Shown in pieces: positions 9,284 through 17,046 of a DNA stretch of 57,761 nucleotides. Origin of the DNA: Mesorhizobium sp. (GTDB lineage Bacteria > Pseudomonadota > Alphaproteobacteria > Rhizobiales > Rhizobiaceae); contig SAPZ01000032.1 of NCBI GenBank assembly GCA_004020875.1, positions 1 through 57,761 of the forward strand, written 5' to 3'. Within the stretch, counting starts at the first letter, position 1, and the number at the start of each line of letters is the position of its first letter. A program made the translations under genes and the position numbers. The notes beneath the pieces were generated by a model. It was not told where the DNA came from. It did no database searches and saw nothing but the letters and a program-made list of their open reading frames with translations.

Positions 9284-10231
9284 ATGATCGATAAAGCCAG
9301 AAGGATACTGTTGGTCGCCGCCGCGACGCTGCCATTGATGGCAGGCCATGCCTGGGCGGCGGGCTTGATCAGCATCATCGTGACGGACCCGGCCAACCCT
9401 TATTGGCTCACCGAAGGCCAGGTCGCCAAGGCCACGGCCGAGAGCCTCGGCTACACCGCCAATGTCAGCGCCCACAAGGGCGACACCAACACCGAGAGCA
9501 CAATGATCGACACCGCCATCACCAACAAGTCGGTGGCGATCATCCTCGACCCGGCCAATGCCGACGGTTCGATCGGCGCGGTCAAGAAGGCGATCGCCGC
9601 CAACATCCCGGTCTTCCTGGTCAACGCCGAGATCAACCAGGACGGTCTCGCCAAGGCGCAGCTCGTCTCCAACAACGCCCAGGGCGCCGCGATCGGTGCG
9701 CAGCAATGGGTCGAGGCGATCGGCGACAAGGGCAACTATGTCGAGCTGTTCGGTAATCCGGCAGACAACAACGCGGCTACTCGCTCGAACGGCTACGAGA
9801 CCGTGCTTACCCAGTATCCGGATCTCAAGAAGGTCGGCAAGGAAGTGGCCAACTGGGACCGCACCCAGGGCTATCAGAAAATGCAGTCGCTGCTGCAGGC
9901 CCACCCCGACATCGTAGGCGTCATTTCCGGCAACGATGAGATGGCCCTCGGCGCCATAGCGGCGCTGAAGGAAGCCGGCAAGCTCTCCCAGGTCAAGGTC
10001 GGCGGCTTCGACGGTTCGCCGGACGCGGTCGCCGCCGTCAAGGCGGGCGAGATGCAGTACACGGTGCTGCAGCCGGTAGCGGTCTTCTCGGCCGAGGCGG
10101 TCAAGCAGGCCGACAAGTTCATCAAGACCGGCTCGACAGGTGCTGCCTCCGAGAAGCAGCTCTTCGATTGCGCGCTGATCACCAAGGACAATGTCGACAA
10201 GTACACGGGGCCGTTCACGCTCTCCCAGTGA
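9284..10231 (+). CDS. eryG: Periplasmic sugar-binding protein (EryG-like)
   Basis: A 315-residue ribose/galactose-binding-type (Peripla_BP_4) protein. The first 25 residues form a Sec signal peptide ending in GHAWA, giving a mature start near AGLISIIVTDPANPYW. Further hallmarks are VAIILDPANADG, IPVFLVNAEI, VGVISGNDEMALGA and KVGGFDGSPDAV. The ATG follows AAGGGAGTGAGATAA, a strong ribosome site, 101 bases after the permease; that spacing is common where the binding protein is translated at higher level. A rho-independent terminator closes the operon at 10243-10269. It presents polyol to the EryE/EryF complex. Confidence 0.88.
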   Translation: MIDKARRILLVAAATLPLMAGHAWAAGLISIIVTDPANPYWLTEGQVAKATAESLGYTANVSAHKGDTNTESTMIDTAITNKSVAIILDPANADGSIGAVKKAIAANIPVFLVNAEINQDGLAKAQLVSNNAQGAAIGAQQWVEAIGDKGNYVELFGNPADNNAATRSNGYETVLTQYPDLKKVGKEVANWDRTQGYQKMQSLLQAHPDIVGVISGNDEMALGAIAALKEAGKLSQVKVGGFDGSPDAVAAVKAGEMQYTVLQPVAVFSAEAVKQADKFIKTGSTGAASEKQLFDCALITKDNVDKYTGPFTLSQ

Positions 10232-10242
10232 ACCGCCGGACT

Positions 10243-10269
10243 GGGGCGCGCGGGTTGCGCGCCCCTTTT
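10243..10269 (+). terminator. Rho-independent terminator of the importer operon
   Basis: GGGGCGCGC (10243-10251) pairs perfectly with GCGCGCCCC (10257-10265) across a five-base loop and is followed by TTTT. It starts 12 bases past the binding-protein stop codon. This is a textbook intrinsic terminator and separates the importer operon from the DeoR gene that follows. Confidence 0.9.
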
Positions 10270-10373
10270 CCTGCCGCGCAAAGGCATTGGATGCGCAAAA
10301 CACTGCCCGCCCCTAAGGTGCCTGCTTGCTATCGGCGCCAGATATGCGAATGGCATCGGCAGGAGAGGCTTGG

Positions 10374-11240
10374 ATGACAGATCGCGAGATTCGGCCCGAG
10401 CAGGCGTTGAGGACCCTTGCCGGGGATCAGGTGCCCGCCGACAGCCGCCACGCGCGCCAGCTGGCGCGCCGCCGGATGATTGCCGAGGCCGTCATGGCCG
10501 AGGGCACGATGCGCATCGAGGACCTCACCGAGCGTTTCGGCATCAGCCTGATGACCGCGCATCGCGACCTCGACGAACTGGTCGACAAGGGATTGCTGCG
10601 CAAGACGCGCGGCATCGTCTCAGCCGCCCCGACCAGCCTCATCGAATCGAGCGACATCTACCGCTCCTCGCGCCAGGGAGCCGAGAAGCGCGCGATCGCC
10701 CAAGCGGCGGCGGCCTTTCTGGAGCCCGGCCAAGCCGTCTTCTTCGACGATTCCACCACTGTCTTGCAGCTCGTGCCGCACCTTGCCGCGCGCGTGCCGC
10801 TGACGGCGATCACCAATTCCATCACCCTGATGAACGAACTCAAGGAGGCACGCGACCTGACGCTGCTCGGGCTTGGCGGGCAGTTCTACAACTGGTGCAA
10901 TGCCTTCATGGGGCCGGTCACGGTCACGGAGATCCGGCGGCTGAGGGCCGATCGCCTCTTCATGTCGATGTCGGCCATCACCGACGGCATGGTGTTCCAC
11001 CAGTCGCCGGAAATGGTCGAGACCAAGCGCGCCATGTTCGACAGCGCCGCCATGCGCATCCTGCTTGCCGATCACACCAAGTTCGAGCGCCGGGCGCTGC
11101 ACGCCATGTGCGCGCTGAACGAGTTCGACGTCATCGTTGTCGACGATGGAACGCCGCCCCGCCAAGTCGAGGAGATGAAGGCAGGCGGCATGACTGTCGT
11201 CGTCGCCGCCGTGCGACAAGAAAATGTTATAGCCGGCTGA
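10374..11240 (+). CDS. DeoR family transcriptional regulator
   Basis: A 288-residue DeoR/GlpR protein. The N-terminal winged helix (about residues 38-90) contains RIEDLTERFGISLMTAHRDLDELVDKGLL; the C-terminal phosphosugar-sensing domain begins around AVFFDDSTTVLQL and ends with IVVDDGTP. The ATG at 10374 is preceded by AGGAGAGG and was preferred over upstream starts without a ribosome site. It stands alone between the importer terminator and the second kinase operon. Its 3' end overlaps a perfect TGTTATA/TATAACA palindrome that is a plausible binding site. It could correspond to an EryR-type regulator, but the ligand cannot be read from sequence. Confidence 0.82.
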   Translation: MTDREIRPEQALRTLAGDQVPADSRHARQLARRRMIAEAVMAEGTMRIEDLTERFGISLMTAHRDLDELVDKGLLRKTRGIVSAAPTSLIESSDIYRSSRQGAEKRAIAQAAAAFLEPGQAVFFDDSTTVLQLVPHLAARVPLTAITNSITLMNELKEARDLTLLGLGGQFYNWCNAFMGPVTVTEIRRLRADRLFMSMSAITDGMVFHQSPEMVETKRAMFDSAAMRILLADHTKFERRALHAMCALNEFDVIVVDDGTPPRQVEEMKAGGMTVVVAAVRQENVIAG

Positions 11241-11248
11241 TTATAACA
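11225..11248. promoter_or_regulatory. Candidate operator palindrome before second kinase operon
   Basis: TGTTATA (11225-11231) and TATAACA (11242-11248) form a perfect inverted repeat with a 10-base spacer, straddling the stop codon of the DeoR gene and lying about 75 bases before the kinase start. The half-site matches the GTTAT/ATAAC element upstream of eryA. The operator role for EryD or one of the two DeoR proteins is inferred. Confidence 0.45.
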
Positions 11249-11323
11249 CCAGTTGATGTGAACTTAACATGATGCTATGCGAAAACCTCAGGAGATGCAC
11301 GCGATGTGCATGGCGAGGAACGC

Positions 11324-12847
11324 ATGCCCTGTCTGCTGGGGATCGATAGCGGCCTGACCGTCACCAAGGCGGTGGTTTTCGACGAGGCGGGCACACCACT
11401 GGCCGTGGCCCGCCGCCGGCTGCCGCAGATCATCTCCGGGCCGCGTCATGTCGAGCGCGACATGAACGAGTTGTGGCGCACCGCCGCCGAGGCGATCGCC
11501 GAAGCGGTTTCGGACTGCGGCAGACCGCCCACGGACATCGCCGCCGTCGCTGCCACTGCCCATGGCGATGGACTCTATATTCTCGACCGCGAGCGGCAAC
11601 CCCTCGGACACGGCATCCTGTCGCTCGACAGCCGGGCCGGAGAAATTGCCGACCGCTGGCAAACCGACGGGACGGCCGGCAAGGCGCTGTCGCGGACCGG
11701 CCAGACGCCGCACGCCTCGGCGCCGTCTTCACTGCTGGCCTGGATGCGCGAGCGGGAGCCGCAGCGATTTGCCCGCATCGGCCACGTGCTCGCCTGCAAG
11801 GACTGGCTGCGCTTCTGCCTAACGGGCAGCTTGGGTACCGATCTTACCGAAGCAAGCACCTCCTTCACAGCGGTGGACAGCCAAGCTTACGCGCCGGACA
11901 TCCTCTCGATCTTCGGCCTCGAGGCGCTCGCCGATGCGCTGCCGCCGGTCGCGCGGCCGGACGAGCATATCGGCGCCATCACCGCGCAAGCGGCCCGGCT
12001 TACCGGACTTGTCGCCGGCACCCCGGTCGTGGCCGGCTTGCACGACGTGACCGCATCGGCGCTGGGCATCGGCGGCTATGGCGAAGCTGTGGTTGCCATC
12101 GTTGCCGGCACTTATTCGATCAATGAGACGGTTGCCACCGCGCCGCGCATCGACGCCCGCTGGTTCTGCCGCAACGGCTTGAGGCGCGGCGAATGGAACA
12201 ACATGTCGATCTCGCCGGCATCGGCAGCGAACTACGACTGGTTCCTCGACACGCTGTGCGGTTCCGAGCGGGCGGCGGAAACCGACGGACGCTCGATCCA
12301 CGCCATCGTCGGCCCTGAAATCGAAGCGGCATTGGCGCGGCCCTCGACGCTGCTCTTCCATCCCTATCTGTTCGGCTCGCCGCATGGCCGGGCCGCCAGC
12401 GCCGGCTTCCTTGGGCTGCGCGGCTGGCATGACCGCGGCGACATGCTGCGCGCGGTCATCGAAGGCATAGCCTTCAACCATCGGGTCCACGTCGATGCGC
12501 TGCGCGAAGGTTTTGCGACGCGCGAGGCCCGGCTGACCGGCGGCATTTCCCGCAACCCGACCTTTGTGCAGATCTTCGCCGACGTGCTCGCCATGCCGCT
12601 CACGGTGACCGAGACGGAGGAAGCCGCCGCATGGGGCGCCGCGCTCTGCGCCGGCGCTGGCGTCGGCCTGTTCGCCTCGCCGCGGCATGATCCGCGCGAC
12701 CTTGCAGCACTTGGCCGCACCTATCGGCCCGACCCGGAGCGCAGCGCCGCCATGGACAAGCGCTACCGGCTGCACTGCGACATCGCCGACCACCTCGCCG
12801 AGGCTTGGCCATCAATCGAAGCGCTGGCGGAAGGGGGAGAGCGATGA
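11324..12847 (+). CDS. FGGY family carbohydrate kinase (second polyol kinase)
   Basis: A 507-residue FGGY kinase starting at the ATG preceded by GAGGAA. The phosphate-binding LGIDSGLTVTKAVVFD at the N-terminus, AATAHGDGLYILD, a long central segment with HDVTASALGIGG, and ARLTGGISRNPTFVQIFADVL near the C-terminus identify the family. Its sequence is clearly different from EryA at 3516-5120 and looks nearer to xylulokinase-like members. It opens a coupled operon (ATGA overlaps) with a DeoR regulator and a GlpD-like dehydrogenase. The set suggests phosphorylation then flavin-dependent oxidation of a polyol or polyol phosphate. The substrate is unknown; adonitol, L-arabitol or glycerol-like compounds are possibilities suggested only by rhizobial polyol loci. 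Confidence 0.82.
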   Translation: MPCLLGIDSGLTVTKAVVFDEAGTPLAVARRRLPQIISGPRHVERDMNELWRTAAEAIAEAVSDCGRPPTDIAAVAATAHGDGLYILDRERQPLGHGILSLDSRAGEIADRWQTDGTAGKALSRTGQTPHASAPSSLLAWMREREPQRFARIGHVLACKDWLRFCLTGSLGTDLTEASTSFTAVDSQAYAPDILSIFGLEALADALPPVARPDEHIGAITAQAARLTGLVAGTPVVAGLHDVTASALGIGGYGEAVVAIVAGTYSINETVATAPRIDARWFCRNGLRRGEWNNMSISPASAANYDWFLDTLCGSERAAETDGRSIHAIVGPEIEAALARPSTLLFHPYLFGSPHGRAASAGFLGLRGWHDRGDMLRAVIEGIAFNHRVHVDALREGFATREARLTGGISRNPTFVQIFADVLAMPLTVTETEEAAAWGAALCAGAGVGLFASPRHDPRDLAALGRTYRPDPERSAAMDKRYRLHCDIADHLAEAWPSIEALAEGGER

Positions 12848-13611
12848 ACGCGGACGATCGCCGGCAGGATATTGCCGACTATGTCATTCAGCATGGCGAG
12901 GCGCGCATCGATGAGCTCGTGGCGGCGTTCGGCGTCTCGCGCATGACCATCCATCGCCACGTCGATGAGCTGGCGCGCCAGGGAGTGCTGCGCAAGCTGC
13001 ACGGCGCGGTCACCGCGCAGCCGTCCGGGGTCTATGAAAGCCTCTTCCGTTTCCGCGAGACGCATGCGGCGGCCGCCAAGCGGGCGCTTGCCCAAGCGGC
13101 TCTGGCCGAGATCGAGCCCGGGCAGGTGGTGCTGCTCGACGATTCGACCAGCGCCAACGCGCTCGGTCCGCTCCTGCCCCAGATCGCGCCACTGACCGTC
13201 GTCACCAACAGCCTGTCGCTGGCGGAGCAACTGGTGGGCAAGGACGAGTTGAAGTTGATCCTGCTCGGCGGCGAATACCATCCGACCTACAATGCCTTCA
13301 TCGGTCACATCTGCGAGAATGCCCTGCACAGGATCAGGGTCAATCTGCTCATCTGCTCGGCCTCGGCGATCGACAAAACCGCGACGCTGATCCAGGACCC
13401 GCAGGTGGTGCGCGTGAAGCAGGCCATGGCGGCAGCGGCCTCGCGCAGCGTGCTGCTCATCGATTCCTCCAAGTTCGGCAAGGTCGCGCTGCACCTGTTT
13501 GCGGATCTCACCGACTTCGATCTGGTGCTCAGTGACGATGGCCTTCCCGACGACATTGCCCGCAGCCTGAAGGCGGCCGGGGTCAATCTCAAGATCGTGC
13601 CGGTGCAATGA
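12844..13611 (+). CDS. DeoR/GlpR family transcriptional regulator
   Basis: A 255-residue DeoR family protein with winged helix at about residues 4-55 (RIDELVAAFGVSRMTIHRHVDELARQGVL) and a C-terminal sugar-phosphate-sensing domain (VVLLDDSTSANALG, VVTNSLSLAEQL, LLIDSSKFGK). The ATG at 12844 overlaps the kinase stop as ATGA, and the stop overlaps the next gene in the same way. It probably controls its own operon in response to the phosphorylated product of the kinase, as GlpR does with glycerol-3-phosphate; this is inference. It is the second DeoR gene within 3.3 kb. Confidence 0.83.
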   Translation: MNADDRRQDIADYVIQHGEARIDELVAAFGVSRMTIHRHVDELARQGVLRKLHGAVTAQPSGVYESLFRFRETHAAAAKRALAQAALAEIEPGQVVLLDDSTSANALGPLLPQIAPLTVVTNSLSLAEQLVGKDELKLILLGGEYHPTYNAFIGHICENALHRIRVNLLICSASAIDKTATLIQDPQVVRVKQAMAAAASRSVLLIDSSKFGKVALHLFADLTDFDLVLSDDGLPDDIARSLKAAGVNLKIVPVQ

Positions 13612-15272
13612 CCGGGACTATCCTCGATGTCGATGTCCTCGTCATCGGCGCCGGCATCAACGGCGCCGGCCTGTTTCGCGACTTGTGCGAACAGGGCCTG
13701 CGGGTCGCGGTCGTCGACAAGGCGGATTTCGGTTCCGGCACAAGCGCCGCGCCGTCGCGGCTGATCCATGGCGGCATCAAATATCTCGAAACGGGTGAGC
13801 TAGGCCTCGTCGCGCAATCGACACTGGAGCGCAACCTGCTGCTGCGAAATGCTCCGCATGCCGTGCGGCCGCTGCCGACCGTCATCCCGATCTTTTCCTG
13901 GCTGACGGGCATCGGAGCCGCGCTGCGCACCCTTTTCGGCAGCACGACCGCTCCGCGCGGCCGCGGCGCTCTGCTGATCAAGATCGGCCTTGCCATGTAT
14001 GACTTCTACGGCGCCCGCCGCCGCGTCATGCCCCGGCACAGCATGTGGTCGAAAGCGCGGGCGCTGAGCGAGATACCGCCCTTGACACCAGGCATCGTGG
14101 CCGCCGGCACCTACTATGATGCCACCGTCCGTCACCCCGAGCGGCTGGTGCTTGAACTTCTTCAGGATGGCGTCAGGGCGAGCCCTGAATCGGAGGCGCT
14201 CAATTATGCGCAATTGCTGGGCAGCGACGGCAGCGTCGTGCGCTTCGCCCTGCCGGACGGCGGCGAACTAGGCTTCCGGCCGCGCATCGTCATCAACGCG
14301 GCGGGGCCGTGGATCGACCAAGTCAACACCGCACTCGGCGCGCCGTCACAGCTGATCGGCGGCACCAAGGGCTCGCATATCGTGCTCGACCATCCCGACC
14401 TGCTGCGGGCGCTGAACGGCCGCATGATCTATTTCGAAGCCAATGACGGCCGCATATGCCTGGTGTTCGACTATCTCGGCCGGGCGCTGGTCGGCTCGAC
14501 CGACATCCACGCCGCCGACCCCGAAACCGTGCGCTGCGAGGATGACGAGATCGACTATTTCCTGGCGAGCCTGCGCGAACTCCTGCCTGGTCTTTCCTTC
14601 GGGCGCGAGCAGATCGTCTATGCCTATTCCGGCATCCGCCCGCTGCCGGCATCGGACGGCACGGCGCCGGGCTTGATCAGCCGCGACCACTCGGCACCCG
14701 TCATGGAGATCGAGGGCAACCGGAACTGGCCGATCGTCTCGTTGGTGGGGGGCAAATGGACGACCTTCCGAGGCTTCGCCGAAGAGGTGGCGGACATGCT
14801 TTTGTCCAGGCTCGGCCAGCCCAGGCGGGTGAGCACGCAAAGCCTCGCCATCGGCGGCGGCCGCGATTTTCCGGCCGATGCGGCCGCGCGTGCCCGCTGG
14901 ATCTCCGGGGTCACGGCTGAAACAGGAGCATCGCCGGCCCGCGCCGAAGCATTGCTCGACCGCTATGGGACGACCGCCCGTCTCATCCTGGCGCACGAAG
15001 CCGAACGACAGGCCAAGCCGCTTGCCGGCCCGTTCGAATATACGCTGGCAGAAATTGATTGGCTGGCGCGCAACGAACGCGTCGTCCACCTGACGGACAT
15101 CGTCATGCGGCGCACTGCCCTGGCGATCACAGGCCGGCTCAGCCGCAGCAACCTTGAACAAATTGCCGACGCCGCAGCGGCCGCGCTGACGTGGGATGCC
15201 GGCCGGCGCGAGAAGGAGCTGGAAGCGACTTCAAAGGAGCTTACGGAGCGGCACCGGTTTTGCTTTGAATAG
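13608..15272 (+). CDS. GlpD-like FAD-dependent polyol-phosphate dehydrogenase
   Basis: A 554-residue flavoprotein with the N-terminal FAD motif VLVIGAGINGAGLFRDLCEQG, the PSRLIHGGIKYLE contact segment, YAYSGIRPLP in the middle and GGKWTTFRGFAEE toward the C-terminus, all typical of glycerol-3-phosphate dehydrogenases of the GlpD type. It overlaps the DeoR stop as ATGA. It differs from EryB and is a little longer than usual, with an inserted segment around residues 95-130 (FSWLTGIGAALRTLFGSTTAPRG). Electrons presumably go to ubiquinone. Its 3' end is immediately followed by a truncated recombinase, so this operon borders the mobile region. Confidence 0.82.
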   Translation: MTGTILDVDVLVIGAGINGAGLFRDLCEQGLRVAVVDKADFGSGTSAAPSRLIHGGIKYLETGELGLVAQSTLERNLLLRNAPHAVRPLPTVIPIFSWLTGIGAALRTLFGSTTAPRGRGALLIKIGLAMYDFYGARRRVMPRHSMWSKARALSEIPPLTPGIVAAGTYYDATVRHPERLVLELLQDGVRASPESEALNYAQLLGSDGSVVRFALPDGGELGFRPRIVINAAGPWIDQVNTALGAPSQLIGGTKGSHIVLDHPDLLRALNGRMIYFEANDGRICLVFDYLGRALVGSTDIHAADPETVRCEDDEIDYFLASLRELLPGLSFGREQIVYAYSGIRPLPASDGTAPGLISRDHSAPVMEIEGNRNWPIVSLVGGKWTTFRGFAEEVADMLLSRLGQPRRVSTQSLAIGGGRDFPADAAARARWISGVTAETGASPARAEALLDRYGTTARLILAHEAERQAKPLAGPFEYTLAEIDWLARNERVVHLTDIVMRRTALAITGRLSRSNLEQIADAAAAALTWDAGRREKELEATSKELTERHRFCFE

Positions 15273-15283
15273 CCGCGGCCCAA

Positions 15284-15619
15284 TTGGGCAGAAAGATCGA
15301 ATTTCAGTCGCTTACCGAACAGATCGATACTGTGTCGGCCGGTGGTCGGCTGGTGTTCCACATGATGGCGGCGCTCGCCGAATTTGAGCGCCATCTGATC
15401 AGGGAGCGTACGGTCGCCGGCATGGAGGTTGCCAGGCAGAATGGCAGCCGTATCGGACGCCCGAAAATTTTGTCCGACATGCAGAGACGTGAAATCGTTC
15501 GGGCAATCGTGGTCGACGGAAAGAAATTGGCCGAAGTAGCCGACCACTATAACGTGCACTGTTGCACCGTTCGACGGATCGTCGCGAGCGCCGCCGCGTC
15601 CGTACAGGCGAATGGGTGA
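15284..15619 (+). pseudogene. Serine recombinase (DNA invertase family), N-terminus missing
   Basis: The reading frame begins abruptly with KIEFQSLTEQIDTVSAGGRL and continues VFHMMAALAEFERHLIRERT, the second half of a Hin/Pin-type catalytic domain, followed by a Resolvase helix-turn-helix (about residues 70-105, IVVDGKKLAEVADHYNVHCCTVRRIV). The first 60-70 residues, including the nucleophilic Ser and the arginines around it, are absent, and there is no ATG with a ribosome site. It lies 11 bases after the GlpD-like gene, so a deletion or insertion event joined the two. It is a non-functional remnant. Confidence 0.82.
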
Positions 15620-16017
15620 AACTCGATGTCGGCTCGACGACGTCGATGGTCATCCGCTGTGCCGGCGAGGGGCGGATTCCCGCGGTTCACCGGAATGCGC
15701 TGATCGAAAGAACCATACAGCCATGCAGCACGACAGCCCGTCTCACTTCAGCGCCCGCTGACCGGGGTCGGCAAGACTCTGATCTCCATTGTGATGCCGA
15801 CCGGCCCCCGGCCGGGCACTTAGGAGAGTCGTTCAGCCGCACGTATATCGATCTTCCTGGCATGTTTCGGGCGTCGCCAACCTGCCAACAGTTGCCTAGG
15901 CGTCGGCCGAACGGCGCACGCCGATAGCCGGCGAAAGCTGCCGGCTAAAACTAGTTTTGATTTCAGCGACTTAGATCGAACTGTATCGCAATTCGGCGAT
16001 GTTCGGATGGGTTTGAA

Positions 16018-16032
16018 TCATTCCCACTCAAT
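16018..16032 (-). other. Candidate att core matching guaA 3' end
   Basis: Read on the minus strand the 15 bases give ATTGAGTGGGAATGA, that is codons for Ile-Glu-Trp-Glu-stop, the conserved C-terminus of GMP synthase (TIEWE). No other part of guaA is present. The 3' end of guaA is a known target of tyrosine integrases of genomic islands, including the IntG-type site of Mesorhizobium symbiosis elements. About 60 bases away is the direct repeat TACCGTCAAAAATACCGTCA (16094-16113), possibly integrase arm sites. The position fits the boundary between chromosome-like ery genes and island-like genes. No integrase gene is in the window, so the assignment is inference. Confidence 0.5.
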
Positions 16033-16093
16033 CATCAATTAAGGCCGTACCTGATTGTTTCAATTACTTAATTTAAGTCACACAACCAGTGAG

Positions 16094-16113
16094 TACCGTC
16101 AAAAATACCGTCA
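16094..16113 (+). repeat. TACCGTCA direct repeat near candidate att site
   Basis: Two copies of TACCGTCA (16094-16101 and 16106-16113) are separated by AAAA, in an A+T-rich stretch about 60 bases from the guaA-like core. Closely spaced short direct repeats beside an att core are typical of integrase arm-binding sites. This interpretation is unproven. Confidence 0.35.
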
Positions 16114-16658
16114 GATTCTTACGCTGTTGAAAAGACTGAAACAATGTGGTCGCTGCCGCGGTATGCACACTTTTGATTGCATCATTTGCGAGCTGCCATT
16201 CGGCGAGGTAAAGCTGGAGTTCTCAGAACACAACAAGGACGGTGTTTGCTCATGCTCGACAGCTCTAGGTTCGAGTAGACGCGCGGCTGTATCGGGGGGA
16301 ATGGGCTGGTAGGAAATGGATGTCGTGCCGCATCACTCTGTCGATCGACCAAGCTTCGCATTGCCTCATCTGCTGCTCGTGGCGATGGCCCCCGATCGGA
16401 GATGCGCTATAGGAACACGCGAATTTCGATTCTGCCCTCAACTCTCGGGACCACTCACTCTGAGTAACAACGTCACGCCGATCCCACCTTCCGACGCTAT
16501 TTTGCGGCAATGCGGCCAGTAAGCGCCGCGCCCGTTCGCGATTTCCTAGTGGTGAAAGTCTGACATTTGGTACCCCACGCGTGGAGCAGCTTAGGCTGAA
16601 AGAGCACGTTGCACGACAAATAAACCGCCTATCAGCTAACCACGGACCAGATGGAAGG

Positions 16659-17046
16659 TCAGCCCCGCAAGGCGGTTTTGGATTTCCCCGAGACCTTGCC
16701 CAGTTCCGCTTCCCATAGATCGAAGGGGCTCGCGACAATGGCCACGGACTTTTCCTGACGCAGCGCGGCGCGGCTTCCAGCATCCTTGCCACGAACCTTG
16801 TCTCGACCTTCCACAATTCGGTCATGGCGGTGATCGAACCCGTCGCGGCCCTGCGAGATCCCGCTGATGTGCAGGTCGTAGAATTTGCGCCGCAGGTGAG
16901 CCCAGCACCCGGCGAGCCGGATTGTTTCATTGCTGCCGGCTTTGTCCCGTGCCTTGACCAGGTTGGTATAGGCCGAGTAGCCATCCACTTGCAGGATACC
17001 GCTGAACCCGGCGAGGTGGCGCGCGTGAGCGAATGGCGGATGCCGG
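16659..17046 (-). mobile_element. IS66 family transposase (TnpC) internal fragment
   Basis: The reverse strand encodes HPPFAHARHLAGFSGILQVDGYSAY, then LAGCWAHLRRKFYDLH, then KSVAIVASPFDLWEAELGKVSGKSKTA. These are the core DDE-domain segments of IS66 TnpC (the GYxAY and AGCxAHxRRKF motifs). Roughly 125 residues of a protein of about 520 remain. The upstream frame is unrelated, and the downstream part ends just after the GKSK motif. It abuts the 3' end of the GGDEF-EAL pseudogene. TnpA, TnpB and terminal repeats are not recognisable. It is a relic. Confidence 0.83.

Larger units (their letters stand above)
15620..16658. other. Gene-poor junction with candidate attachment site
   Basis: About 1 kb without a convincing gene. 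Short frames at 15562-15927, 16055-16312 and 16316-16522 have no recognisable domain and no good ribosome sites. The segment 15950-16260 is much richer in A and T than either flank. It contains a 15-bp sequence identical to what the last codons of a guaA gene would give (16018-16032) and a TACCGTCA direct repeat (16094-16113), both listed separately. I interpret the stretch as an integration scar. Confidence 0.55.

Noticed and set aside
15562..15927. Plus-strand frame after the recombinase remnant
   Set aside because: No family motif; begins inside the recombinase frame and looks like random translation.
16018..16032. tRNA gene as the att site
   Set aside because: No cloverleaf or T-arm consensus around the site; the match is to the guaA end instead.
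16055..16312. 85-residue Cys-containing reading frame
   Set aside because: It crosses the candidate att region and its direct repeat, has no ribosome site and no family resemblance.
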